Assembly (NCBI GenBank): GCA_030762175.1
Contig: CM060830.1
Span: forward strand, 53,623,501-53,687,500
DNA: 64,000 nt
Reading direction: 5' to 3'
Source: Metallyticus violacea
Lineage: Eukaryota > Arthropoda > Insecta > Mantodea > Metallyticidae
Part shown: in pieces, positions 1 through 12,239 of the stretch
Position numbering within the stretch: the stretch's first letter is position 1
Layout of the letters: each line of letters opens with the position of its first letter
Program-made: the position numbers and the translations under genes
The notes under the pieces: generated by a model
What the model saw: only the letters and a program-made list of their open reading frames with translations
Database searches by the model: none
What the model was told of the DNA's origin: nothing

Positions 1-330
1 TTCCTCTCAGTCCCGTTGAGCCCCACTCAACAAAACAAAGTAAAAGAACCCTGAGAAACTGTCGCCACCTAAGCGTTGGCGACAACCACGAGCAGTTCTT
101 AACCCATTGAGAAGCTTCTCTGTCAATTAGGGCACATCAACGTGGAGGCACCCACATCATAGGCGACTTCTCATCTCCACTACAAAGACCGCTTCCTACC
201 AACTTGGCACCAGCGAGGGGCCACCCACGCAGAGCTGCTCCCTACCGAAAACCGTTTCTTACAAACGTTATCCAGCCACGCATATTACGGAACTTCGAAC
301 TTGGGACCTCCGGATTGACAGGGGGCATTA
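1..330. other. GC-richer block of unknown nature, possibly repeat-derived
   Basis: This stretch is visibly richer in G and C than the AT-rich DNA that follows, and the change comes near 325. No frame stays open long enough to call a gene; the best is 61 codons with no recognisable motif. It could be the end of a dispersed repeat or an LTR-element leader entering from the left edge, but I see no termini, tRNA-like boxes or transposase motifs. Confidence 0.25.
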
Positions 331-3035
331 TTTTTATTTATATATGTAAAAAATGTGATGTGTGTGCAAGACGTGGCCAGAGTAAATAAAACGTTTCTTT
401 CTAATAATCATATTCTTAAGTTAAAATGGTGCAATGCATGGTAACTCGTTTAAGATATTAAGATAGGAAAATAATACCCTTATGAAAAGAAAAAGGATCC
501 CGTTATGTCTTTAATGGCCATGCATGTGCTCATTGAGAATGAAAACAATTAAAAAAAGATCTGTGATCGCTTGGTAACTATGCGAATTCGCGTCATAAGA
601 CTTAGTTAGAAGTGAGCCTGTCGGCACTCAAGATTTTAGACTTAAGTTATCGCGGGGCAAAGATAACATCTAAAGAGACACATGTTGCCCAGCTTTGGCT
701 CGATGTGTTGGCCGTACTCCTCCTTGTTGATTCAACCATTGATGGGCGCAGAGACTTCTCTCACGGACGGCATTTTGATCCTATCACCCGAACGTAATGA
801 CTGTAATGATGTCAATCATAATTATTTTCACCATTGTGCTATGATACAGTTTTAAAATTCGTTGTGTTCGGAAGACGGAAATGCAGTTAAATCAGTGTAA
901 CCAATCTCAACTCTTAGAACTGGAGCTATAAACGATAGGCATACTTTTCGGTCAAGTTTAAACAGTCTTCTTATATTCCAAGTTATTAGTAATTTGAATT
1001 ATTACATTGAAGGTTATTTCAACTCACATATAATAATTAGCAAAATTTTGTGCTACTCTTGTAGTCTTTTGTAAAAATGTTCCTTCAGTCCCCGAGAAAA
1101 ACCCAAAGCGGAAAAACCCGAGATACAATTATCACCATTTTATTTATATGGCTTATATTCCGGCTACCCACATATGGAAGTTCTACGTCCTATAACTCCA
1201 TTCAGAATACAAAGTGTTTTGCTCATATACTGTTACTTCATATGCCTCTGAAAAACCTTAAGAAGTAAATCTTAAAGATCAAAAGAAATCAATGTAGAGC
1301 ATGTTCCCTTAGTGGATCAAAACAAATGTACTGGTACCTGTATTACACATACAACTCGAACTGATAAATCTTAGTTAAAGGAATAAATTAACGTGACGAT
1401 TTCAGTTATTTGTTTCTTAAACTTTCAATAGTAAACTTAAAAAGGAATATTTGTAGAGCCCTAAAAGTTGTCTTTCAATTGTTGCACGGGCCGGAGAAGT
1501 CGGGTTAGAACTTTACTAGTAAATACTCCTGTATATAGATTCTATTCTCCTGTGAAATACTCCTTTTGCAATAGAAAGTATACCTAATCACACACGCGGC
1601 AATTAATAAACCTTCCCATACATCTTACTTGCTAAAATTCAATGATTTAAGTCTCTGTCGATCAAGGAAGCAAATACCGCGCAAGTGATCGATACTTGTA
1701 TGGCTCGTCCAATATATGGTATTACGAATTTCCAAACCTGATCAACCTGTCATGTTGTTTTATAATTTTATTATGAATTTATTGAACAATCTGTTTGCTT
1801 TACCCACAAACTAATATTATCATAAATAAAGTTTGTTTTTTCTAACATTTACAGAGTTTTACCAATTATTATACACTACATACCTACTACAGGACTACAA
1901 TTTTCCTGGTACTCGTGCAGATAACGATGCAGTCGTCATTCTAAGAATTTCTGTAACCTCTCACTCTGAATCTGATTATATGGAGTAAAGATATACTGAC
2001 TTTAGAATTCTTAGTTCTTGAAATTTCTCTTATCTGCAAGCTTATATCACTTCCATTTATCTTTTATATTACGTCGTAGAAACGCAGTTCAATTGAACCA
2101 CCTCCTCATTTTTCTTCCAAAATGTTCTCAGAGCTCCATTTATTTTATAAGCACTGAACGACTCTCGGCAGCGGCAACGGTAACGTTAACGGTAGTTCTT
2201 GCAGAATTAATGGCATGTGCTGGTTGATTCGTAACATTAGAGATTTGCAAGAATGTTTTCTAGATTAAGAAAATCTGCATTATCTAAGCTTTTTGTAGAA
2301 GAAAACGAAAATGTCCAATGTTACTAATTGGCTGTCCTTTACCTTACCTAAAATATATGCACCACTTGAACAAAGAACGCATTGCGAAAACGCTTCAGAA
2401 ATGGTTTATTTTCTCTTTTATACTTCCTTGGTAATCATGTAGAACGAAGGATATTTATTGTCAATGATTCTCAAGTTAAGATCTTGACAGTTCTTTCTGC
2501 TAAATATTCGTCTTATCTCTAGCTAACTTAATCCAGGAAGGAATCGAACTTTTGTCCTTCCTATACTTGACGTTTAAAACTGAAGATCCACCATTTTCTC
2601 TGCAGAAAGTACTGATCAAACAAAGAAAATTATTCCAGTAGATGTAACTTGGTAACCCTAAAACCTACATCTAAGTGAATCACCTGGTTACTCTGTATTT
2701 GTGGTTGAGCCCCTGCAGTGTTTGTAGCAGCAGAAATAGCAGAAGGGAGAGTTTATTTCAGAAACAGCATAAGAGTAAAACTTCAACAGACCCATGTGTT
2801 CAACGGACCATACACGAATGATACACTTGTGAATTTTACTTAATACAATAAATTTGATTAGGTATTGGATATTTCATACTAAAATATAAAAATACATATA
2901 ATTAAAATAAAATTTTAAAAAATTACAATGTCATCCATAGCTGCTGCATTCACTTAATTTGTTTCCACCATACCCCTTTAGTATTATAAGCATTTTTAGA
3001 CCTGAACTGTCTCACTGATTACAAATTTACCTAAT
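331..3035. other. AT-rich sequence with nothing recognised
   Basis: No open frame above about 70 codons and no transposase, reverse-transcriptase or clear SINE motif seen on either strand. A short segment near 2525-2600 has a vaguely tRNA-like 'ggaatcgaac' but lacks a pairable body. Near 2168-2190 there is a local run of 'aacggt'-type hexamers. Otherwise featureless. Confidence 0.5.
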
Positions 3036-3039
3036 ATCT

Positions 3040-5690
3040 CCTCCTCTTTCTAGCATGCTACCAGCATGACCATCTCCCTCTGTTCGATCTGATAAAGAGC
3101 CCTGGTCGATATTTTTCCTCCAATTTTCGTACGTTTACTTTCGGTTAGTATGGGGCAAATTCTCGGCCCATTTTCGTCTGTAACCTTAATCATCTGCCTG
3201 GCCCTGATCTGGGCAACGCGAGTTCCTAGCTAATGAGATGGGCACCCGTTTCGATTTCCTGCTTCATATCCCATTCAAATTTTAGTCGCGACGTATTTCT
3301 AGCTGAATGATCCCCCTACATTGCGCAATTGTTCGCCACCTATCTATATCCCTTATGCGTTTCTTGACCTTTCCCATACATTCCTATTTTCCTCAAACAC
3401 TGTTTTAATGAATTCCAACTCTAATTTTTGCAGTCCTTTTATAATTTTGATGCTGAAGTGGTTTTAAAAAAGGGGGTGTATACGTCTAGTGTCTACAGGG
3501 GATGCGGAGGTTCTGTCGATGGCTGCTGCTCGTTGAATTGTCGTTATCTCGGCTCCTAGCTCATTTGGCTGCTCCAATTCCATTATGATGAATTCTCAGG
3601 ATTCAGTGGAGTGTTTTGTGACTCAAATATATTCACGGGAACAGAACATGCCATACAGAAGACACATGGCATTGTTTCCTTCGCTAACAGTTTATTCAAG
3701 ATCAAGATACCAGCTTATCTATATCGGACTGCTCGCCATTGCCTGACCAGTTCCTATTACTATAATGTACTTTACATTATTTCCCCCTCGTCTAATTTCT
3801 TCCTTACAATTTGGTCTTTGCCTCTTCCTCTCTCCATACTATATATAACAGCTCATTGACAGTCTAACGCTGTTCGGATATTTTCACAATTGACCTGTAT
3901 GTGGTTACTTACTACTTACTACTTTTGTAGCTATCGTCACCCGATATTGTCAATTCTAACCACTGCCTCTCCGAATTAACTAATCATTGTGTTCAACTCC
4001 ACTAACTTCACAACTTTGTGTTTCGCTCCGCAAATTAACAAATCGTCGTATTCAACTGCACTAACTTTTGTGATCCACTGACATCAACACACTAACGCTT
4101 TCACACACACTCTATCCCCAACTCTTTGACATTCGGTTATTCTATATTCTCGCCACGCCTACTCGAAAATTAGGCTTTATACTTTAGTATTTTATTCCCG
4201 ACTTATAATTTCAGTATTGGCTATCTTAAACTATTTGTTATATTGCTAAGTTATTCTCATTTACTCATTTTTATGCGATGACCATTGGTTGAAAGCATTT
4301 TCCCGCTTTTGACATTCACTTTTCCTACAGCCTGGGACTTCCTAGAAAGTAGCTCCTGTCGTATATTTCGGCTTCGCCTTTGATCAAATTTGACAACTTC
4401 CCATTCCATTTTTCCTTTCACTATCCTAGATCTGGGAACTAAGATATCGAGATAACGCACGTCTATTTCCCATTACTATCCGCTCTCATGACCATAGGCG
4501 GCATAACTCTTTTGGTTTGTACCTTTCCGTCTGCCAGTTATAAACACTTCAACATTTTAATTCCCGTTTGCTATTTTATTTCTTTCAAAGTTTGTTCCTT
4601 AGTTCGGTTTTCACAGCCGTTATAGCATTTTCCTTACTTGTCCCATCTAGGCCTGGCTAGTGACCATTAACAAAGGAATCTTTTCGCCTTTTATCTATCT
4701 TTGCCATGGTTTAGAAAGAGCATGCCGGCGAGCATCCTTCCATACAATCATTCTCTCTCTTTCTAAAGCTTAGGTCAACAAAACATGGAAATAAACACAA
4801 TGCCTCTTGCAAAATGCAATTACATACTAAAATCCCCATTCATACTCATGTCTCAAATCATCTACACATATAAAAAATAACCATATCAATGCATAGTAAA
4901 CGTATTTCTGAATCATCAAATTATATACACCCATATAGTTCGTTACTTTGATAAATATAACTCTGCTTCCTTCATTCTTATGCCCATGTAATCATTACTA
5001 CGGTCAACTTATTAACATAATAAAGGTAGCCTAGAATTACGGCTGCAATGCGCATGTCAATTTCCTTTCCAACCTTAGCTGTTCATGTTCCTCAATGCCT
5101 TAATTAAAATTTGGTTCCAAAAAAAAAAATTCACAATTTATTTTACATTCTATGGTTTCGCAGATCCCAACTTACTTTCTAATTCCACAATTCTCTTTGT
5201 CCTTACCCAGCCCGGGAATCTCTTTCAAAATGCGCGTCTTCACAATCTAGGTTCGCAGATTGCTTCCTTCCCCAAATTTCTGTCCCGCGTGTCATCGTAG
5301 ATCTGACCAGGGCCCTATACACTGTTTTCAGTAACCAATTGGCACATCTGGGATATGCCACGTATCCGAAGAATTCCAACTACATTGTGCTTTGTTATGT
5401 CAATATGCTTTACTCACCTTCCGTTAATGTAAAAATAATGCCCAACTCTTAACTTGTCTAACTTCTGGCCAACATACGTCATAGCCATACTAAAAACCGA
5501 CCAGTTCTTGAAAGTCTTATGTTTTAGTCTTATTCACATTAACGGGACTAAACACTCACTGCAGTACGCCGAAAGTCTGTATAGTTCTCTCTGTAATCAT
5601 CTTGGAATCACAGTACCATATCATCCGCGTACGAAAGCGCTGGCATCTTCAAGGTGTTAACATATCCCCCATTATTATTTGGTAAATAAT
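3040..5690 (-). mobile_element. Degraded non-LTR retrotransposon (RT and C-terminal region)
   Basis: Read on the minus strand, the segment near 5610-5640 encodes the reverse-transcriptase active-site signature SYADDMVL. Further downstream in element order, about 5230-5300, comes the block RALVRSTMTRGTEIWG followed by KQSANLD. The element at 27.4-28.6 kb carries the same two blocks (YADDMVLCS and RTLIRSTMTFGEEIW), so these are two copies of one LINE family. The segment at 3060-3420 reads like the 3' part (VWERSRN then QLRNVGG), matching WRKVRNR and related sequence in the other copy. Many stops and frameshifts break every frame, so no reading frame is functional. The middle, about 3430-5080, is poorly conserved and may contain unrelated DNA. 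The clade (Jockey, CR1, RTE or other) cannot be fixed from what remains. Confidence 0.65.
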
Positions 5691-6543
5691 GTCATTTATA
5701 AACTGATTAAAATGTGACGGTGGTAAAATGCATCATTGCCTCACTCCCCTCTTGCTCACGAAGCTATCCTTGTACTACATTTCTATATATTGTCTGCAGC
5801 GTTTGTAGTTATGTCACCGAAGGATGCTGAGTACTCCGTTGTGTTTAAATATCCCTCTAGCCAGAATTCTAAAGGATTTATTCCTGGGAATGAAGTAGGT
5901 CAAAATAGTGAGCACTCTTGTTGAATTCATTGCATGTTTAACGTACAACTGAAAATACATAGCAAAATGGGGTGGTGTTCCATCGCATGTGAACCACATC
6001 TGTTGATTTTAAAGGCCAAGCTCTTTTTATAGTTTTTGAAAGTGATTCATTTGATAAAAACTATTAAGTAAACTGCAAGGTCTTAACGTGTTTAGACGAA
6101 ATATACACCAACGACATGACATCGTCTAGCCCGCAACTACCTACTAAATGGTGATTTTCCTGACTTTTTTCATTTCTATATGAAAATACGTGTTTAACAG
6201 CATTAGGACAAATGCAAATAGTCTTGAAATTATTTTAGAAATAATGGAGCGTAAACTGATTCGTCCTTTTAAAAGATAACTCATTCAAAAATGAACAATT
6301 TCATCAAAATTTTAGAACGATTTGTTTTTGGCAGTGTTAGTGATACATGCAGGTAGTAATCGCCTAATGTTGAACCAAGGTTTCTTTTGAAAAATGCTTA
6401 GTTTTTGTTGAAACACAATATACTGGTGTTATTTTAGTGTTCTTAATTATGGAGAAATACAAAAGTGTTTTTAAGAAAAGCAGATTTAGTTATATATACA
6501 GAGTCTTTTGGCAAACTGAAAACATGAGACAATAAGAAAGTAA

Positions 6544-6551
<8 letters not shown>

Positions 6552-6585
<34 letters not shown>
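6552..6585. repeat. (AT)17 microsatellite
   Basis: An uninterrupted run of AT dinucleotides directly follows an A-run, ending at 'gcata'. The leading A-run suggests it may have grown from a retroposon poly-A tail, but no body is recognisable upstream. Confidence 0.95.
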
Positions 6586-6588
<3 letters not shown>

Positions 6589-7599
6589 TATAAATCTGAT
6601 TCTAATATTAGAGCTTAAAACATCATAGAAAATAATTGTTTACCAATCACCAATAAATAGTTCGTTTGAAACCTCTTAAGTTTGCCCTCTGAGCACATTC
6701 CGCAAGGTTGTTTATTATAAAAGTTAGGTCATAGAAAAAACACGTTTTTTGAGGGGGGGATTTTATTAATCTGAAACGAGGTATAAGAATATTTTGCTTT
6801 ATTCTCGGTTCATAATCACGAAAGTCCATCCTTACACCGAAACTATGCTTATGTGTAAATATTGTCATACCCATAATAAAAGTTAAATGTTTAAATGAAT
6901 GAAAACAGCGAGTTCTTGCAATATCATTTTTATAATTCTATGGTCCCTTTTTGTACTTTTACTACATTGTTACCAGCAACCCATAAAAGTATTCCATACC
7001 TCATTACTGACAGAAAAAGGTCGAATAAAATATTTAAATAATTAGGTTGAAAAGACTGCTTTAAATTGTGTATTGAATAAATTACTTTATATTAAATGTT
7101 CACAGTTTTAGAGACCGCTGCTCATCCATTTAAATATCCTAAAATTTAAACGCTTTTATTTATTAAAATGATTAATAATAGCATGCCTCAATATGTGACA
7201 TAAAAATGTTTTCTCTTTATTTAGTAATAAAGTATTAACACTAAAACACTCGGTTGCACGATCAATTGTTACAGCAATATTTGCAAAACTTTAATTTCAA
7301 TTTTATCGGAAGTTGGAACGTCTGCATACCTTACAGTTTTCGTTGAAATATTATATGCTCATAATTGGATTCAAATTTTAATTTTCCAGTGAGGTTATAC
7401 CAGATAAAAATAAGGGTAAATCTGGGTAAAATAGGGAAAAATGAATATGTGTTGTGAGTACAGAAACATACATGTATGAAATAAAGAATACGTCTTGTAG
7501 TTTGAGTGAAGAACAATTCAATATTACTAAAATGAATGTATTACTTGTTAACCCGAAAACTTAATGTTTAATAACGGCTAAATATATTCCATCACGCAG

Positions 7600-7600
7600 A

Positions 7601-7664
<64 letters not shown>
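7600..7664. repeat. (AAT)n microsatellite, about 21 units
   Basis: Perfect AAT trinucleotide repeat of about 64 bp. It is one of six long AAT/ATT arrays in the window. Confidence 0.95.
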
Positions 7665-8185
7665 TAAAATGTAGGACCAAGGAACAAAATCTTGTTCTAT
7701 GTGAGAATTCTAATTTTGTGTTTAGTTTTAATTTGTGTAAGTATATATCTTTTTCTATTTAAATTCTTTTTAATAAAAACCGTTGAAATTACTATTCTTG
7801 ATTACTTTTATAAATAGAAATAATGCTTGAAATAATAATATAGTATTATATTAAGCATTACAAATGTTTCTTTCCGTTGAACAAAATTTCTTCTCTTCTT
7901 CTTCTACAACTATGTGTAAAATTATTACTAAGTATGATTTATTTTAATATAATCTCACTGAGAAAACGATTATGAATCTGCTAAATTAAATATTGGCGGG
8001 ATAGGACATTTAGACCAAATGAGGGGAAGAATAAGGAAAACGAACTGCTGAGCTCTCAACATCTTTGTAATTCTGCCTAACAGCACATTCAGGAAATTAT
8101 TAATGTAATAAAGGAAATAAAACAAAATAGGAAGACATTCCAGTATGCTGCAATAGCACAACAAAAGACAATGCTCTAAAAACAA

Positions 8186-8405
8186 AGAGAGACGAGCGGA
8201 GTGGCTTAGGCGGCAATACTTGGAAGTCACATTCAGAAGGTTCGGATTCAAAACCCTTGAGAATGACAATCAGACTTTCGGTTTTTACGTGTCTTTCCCT
8301 GATTGCTTAGGAAAATGCTTGGAGGAAGCTTCCTTTCCAAAAAAAAATTCTGCTCTCTCTTTTAATATTATTTCATTCCATTTGTTCCTGTGTGCGGTGT
8401 TTGCG
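8186..8405 (+). mobile_element. tRNA-derived SINE, type 3
   Basis: The head carries an A-box-like 'gtggcttaggcgg' near 8200 and a B-box-like 'ggttcggattcaaaaccc' near 8240, spaced as in a tRNA gene. The tRNA-unrelated body contains 'ttccctgattgcttagg'. A similar body segment occurs at 59.98-60.11 kb. Such elements are transcribed by RNA polymerase III and mobilised in trans by a LINE. The 3' end is uncertain and no flanking target duplication was found. Confidence 0.5.
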
Positions 8406-8409
8406 CTTT

Positions 8410-9830
8410 AGAAAGCTTCTGTTCCAGCCATTCTAAGGGGTTTGAACTACAAGGAGGGGATCTACGCCGGTAACGGGAAACATTTTGGAACCATGTTTAT
8501 GTATACTTCACCCCCCCGGGTCTTTCTGCCTGGTGTCTTCCTCACCTCATCCTTTCCTCCCCGCTGGGAGACGTAGGCAAAACAACCAGCCCCTGAGCAA
8601 GGCTGAAGTCCTCCTTCCCACCAATCCAATCCCTCGAGCATACAACGTTTTCTTGTTTTGATAAATGTTGTCAATTCTCAAATGTAAGTAAATATAAAAT
8701 TTAAAAAAATTACATACAGGATGTTTGACTTTTTGCAAGCTGCGTTGGTGCAAGTATTGTTTACCAAATCGTAAACACAAAACATTGCCATAAAGGGCAG
8801 TAACAAATTATAGAGCGATTTCAGAAAATGTGGCATGTATTTAAATACATTAGCAATAAAATAACTCCTCTCTAGTGCAAAGTAATTCAAACAGACATTT
8901 AATAACATAAAATTGTTGTAGTATTAAATAACTGATAGTTTAAGACAAACATGTAATATCGAAAAAATATTAAATAAATTTAATGAATCATCAGAATTAT
9001 TTTCTTAACAGAATAAACGTGTTATGGAAACATTTATTCCAATTAAATTTCTATAGCTTGTATATTCTGATATTATTTTCTTAAAATAACAGTTCTTATA
9101 CTTGATATAATGTCTGCCACATATGTGAATTATACTGTACCCATATATAGAGCAGCTCAGTTTAGCCACTTGATTATTTCAGTCAATGAAACATCTTTCC
9201 CAAAATTCATGTTTGTGACGTTCCGAGGATGTTTACCGTCGCTAGGCTTTACAAGCTATTATCTCTTTGCTCGCTTTTATTTGTTACTTCTTTGTTCTCT
9301 TTCTACATTTTCCTCCTTTTTCTACTTTTCTTAAAGACACGTTTCTTCCTGTTCAGGTTCCCTGGTGATACCAATTTCATGTGACATTGTTTCCTTATAT
9401 TTGGCATTTTAGCTGCCAGTGTAGGCACAGCACTTTTTTCCTGTATAATCTTTGTTGGAGTAAAATTTGATCAGAAATAAATGAGTGGATGATTATGGTT
9501 TTGATAGTTTTGATGCTGAAGTCAGGGCGTGAAATAGTGGCTATGTTTCATCTGTAGTGGCAATCACTATAGAAAACATATAGTCAAGTATGGCATGAGC
9601 ATTTAGGGGATAAACGCTACATCACTGAAACAACAGGGCTTCCGAAATATGTCCTGACCGCTCGCATGAGGTTTTCGCCTCGGCAGCTGGATATGCTACA
9701 GCCGGACGCGCCTGCACTCTCCAACTCGCTTCTTAAAACTCTGTGTAAAATCTTATCTTGCTGGAAACGTCCCTCAGTGTAACAGCTCCGAGTAAAAACT
9801 TTCCGATTACACAATTTAGTTCGACCACTG
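8410..9830. other. Non-coding sequence, nothing firm
   Basis: A GC-richer patch at about 8460-8640 contains 'ccctgagcaaggctgaag'. Variants of this recur near 38.55 kb and 62.71 kb, so it is probably part of a short dispersed repeat. The rest is AT-rich with no recognised gene. The sequence 'acaggatgtttgac' near 8715 resembles a transposon end but has no partner that I could find. Confidence 0.35.
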
Positions 9831-9834
9831 TAAT

Positions 9835-10970
9835 GCTTCAGATTTAATTTCGAGAGTTATCATTGAGTTCTTCCAATGAGAGGATTTGATTCGTACACTT
9901 TGATCTTCAGCCTACCCCACAAATAAATGTAACAGACTGTTAGATCTGGGGAGTAAAACAGAGCCATAAACCAGTACTACACACTCTATTGTCAAACATT
10001 CCGCTAATTTTACTTATGAACTCCTCTGGTGTGTGAGCGATGGCGAAACCACCCATGTGAATTCTCTCCTTACTTAAGCGGATTAAAAATGGGATCAGAA
10101 TATCATTTCGGTACCTCTATCCATTTACTGTCTGCTGGTAAAAAATCGGAGCGTTTAGGAGCCTTGTGCTAACTGCACACCAAGCTCCAATTCTCCTATT
10201 ATAGAGGGGTTTCTTGTAGTCGATATGCATTTTCAGAAAACCAATAGTGTTCACGCGATCCTTGTGATGGAGCCGCGCACCATCTGAAATGAACACAGCT
10301 GTGGGTCGATTAATCTTTCAATCAATGAAGAAAGAAACCATTCACAATAAGGCACACGTGCTACGGGATCACCTTGTGATAGGCTATGGACACGTATACC
10401 CTTGTAAGGTTTGAGATTTAACATTTTGTTGCTCTATGAGCAGAAGCTACTGAAACCCCAACTTGTTGTGCTAATTTGGGTAGTGATTTCGTTGACGAAC
10501 GTCCAAGATTTGTGCCAATTTCGTCCAATTCGTCTTCTGTTAAAAATATACGTCATCGTGTGTTATATGCATTGAACCAGCAGTATCAAATTTATTCCCA
10601 TTATTCTGGAAGGTGACAATTGCCCAGAAAGCTTCCAAATAAATTCTTCACGAACGCGACGAGCTGATTCGTACTTTTGATTACATTTACACACAAAATA
10701 CGTTGCTCCAAATTCAGCCGTCTTGACGTCTTCGCGAGCGAATGTAGACAGGAAGTTCAAGGACCGCAGACAGGCAGGTGGCCGCGAGTGGAGAGGGAAG
10801 TCGACCTTGACCGAGACACAGAACCGCGTTGAGGACCGGAAGCCTGGTAGTAGCTGCCTAAGAAATGTTGCCAATAATATGCCCTGATTTTGGGTCTCAT
10901 CTGGACGAGAAACTCTTTTTGGAAACTCGCTGCCAGAAACTTCTTTCAAATCAGGAGTAATTTGGTTCAA
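9835..10970 (-). pseudogene. Decayed Tc1/mariner-superfamily transposase
   Basis: On the minus strand, frame by frame, this reads as a DDE transposase of the Tc1/mariner superfamily. An N-terminal block (KYESARRVREEF) is encoded near 10640-10680. A helix-turn-helix linker region (TEDELDEIGTNLG, then KSLPKLAQQVGVSVASAHRA) covers about 10430-10545. Next come PYKGIRVHSLSQGDP and a catalytic-like region with VFIS-D-like sequence, RIGAWCAVS and AIAHTPEEF. The frames shift repeatedly and contain stops, so no active enzyme is made. The stretch 10563-10970 stays open for 135 codons and covers the N-terminal part plus upstream sequence without similarity that I recognise. Terminal inverted repeats were not found. 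The family is common in insect genomes; the exact clade is not determined. Confidence 0.7.
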
Positions 10971-10974
10971 GTTA

Positions 10975-11935
10975 TTAGAGAATATTCTTCTTCTTATTGT
11001 ACTCTCAGAAAATCATTAATATTTAGAAATCTCTCTAATATACACATACATATGAGCATGTAATTAATTTTTGGTGCTAGATTAATGTTTTTGCTGGAAA
11101 CTACCGCAACGGTGTCATCAATGGTAGCTATTTTTTATTGATAATGCCAGATCATTATTGTATTATTTCCTTTTATTTATATATATATATATATATATAT
11201 GTTAAACCATTTAAGACACTCATAGAAGCTTATTTTTTCTATTAGAATTTCACTATTTCATCTTTGACTGCAATGCAAAATATTCCACTGATGTGCATTT
11301 TACCATTCAGAGTTAAGTGCTTCATTTGTAAGTTTAAAACAAACTTGTCGGTTTACTGCTTACAATGCTAATATACACACTGAAGCGACTATAAATTCTA
11401 TTTCAACACATCCGCCCGTAAAAAAAAAGTAGTTATGTTTAATGGGAGAATCAACGCAACAGCCGGAAAACAATAAGTGCAGACAGAAGGGACTGTATAA
11501 TTAAAAAGTAGCACATGCTTTCTATGTACACTCCAGGACAAAACAAAATTGAGGGCATTTGCTGACCTGGGTTCACAAAATATGCTGCCTTCAGCTCATA
11601 TTCAAGTCATGCCATAAACAGGAAATGCATTTGTTAAGGACCATGTACTGAGCGAAGAAAAACACATAAAACCTTGCTAGACTCGAAACCTCTGTTTTTA
11701 TTTGCCAGTTTTTGCAATTTAAATCAATGTCTAATATCTACTGTAGTTTATTAATATTATTAATCATTTTAATGAACAAGATATATTAGAACTTAAGGCA
11801 TTTATACCCAAAACGTATACGTAAATTAATCATCTTCGTTTTCAAAATAAGTACCGCACTAATAAATATTATAAGGTGAAAAACTACATACAAAAGGTGT
11901 ATATTATTTTATATTTTAGTTTCTTATTTAAGAAT
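10975..11935. other. AT-rich sequence with a short (TA)n tract
   Basis: No gene or transposon signature seen. It contains a (TA)12 tract at 11177-11200. Open frames are short. Confidence 0.5.
11177..11200. repeat. (TA)n microsatellite
   Basis: About 12 perfect TA units flanked by T-rich sequence. Confidence 0.9.
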
Positions 11936-11939
11936 ATTC

Positions 11940-12238
11940 GAACCATGGATCTTCAATCTTCCGGGCTGAAGCTCTAACCAACTAAGCTACCAAGTCCTCC
12001 ATGCACGGAACTGAATCTTTCTCATCTGATTATACCCCGGAGTCTTCACTAAGTTTTCTATGATATATGTATTTCTTAAGAGGTGACTGACTACAAGTTC
12101 TTATAACCCGGTCTTGTAGTTTAACCATCAATTATATGGGCTAATTTATGTATGGTTCTCGGTTCCGTGCTTGGAGGAGGGTACGGTTAGTCAATTGGTT
12201 AAAGCGTCAGTTCGGAAGGCTAAAGATCCATGGTTATT
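11940..12238. repeat. Inverted pair of tRNA-like sequences
   Basis: The left arm, about 11940-12015, reads on the minus strand as a tRNA-like unit with an A-box-like 'tagcttagttggttagag' and ends near 'gatccatggttc'. The right arm, about 12163-12238, carries the same unit on the plus strand: 'ttccgtgcttggagga', then 'gtcaattggttaaagcg', then 'gatccatggtt'. I judge the arms to be roughly three-quarters identical over about 75 bp. They are separated by about 150 bp of unrelated AT-rich sequence. They may be two tRNA-derived SINE heads inserted head to head, or the termini of one inverted-repeat element. Confidence 0.55.
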
Positions 12239-12239
12239 T

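Larger units (their letters stand above)
5700..8180. other. AT-rich sequence holding two microsatellites
   Basis: No gene or transposase remnant recognised. The stretch holds an (AT)n array at 6552-6585 and an (AAT)n array at 7600-7664, listed separately. All open frames are short and lack known motifs. Confidence 0.5.

Noticed and set aside
10563..10970. 135-codon open frame as a host gene
   Set aside because: Its C-terminal part matches the N-terminal block of the transposase relic that continues in other frames, so it is part of that pseudogene.
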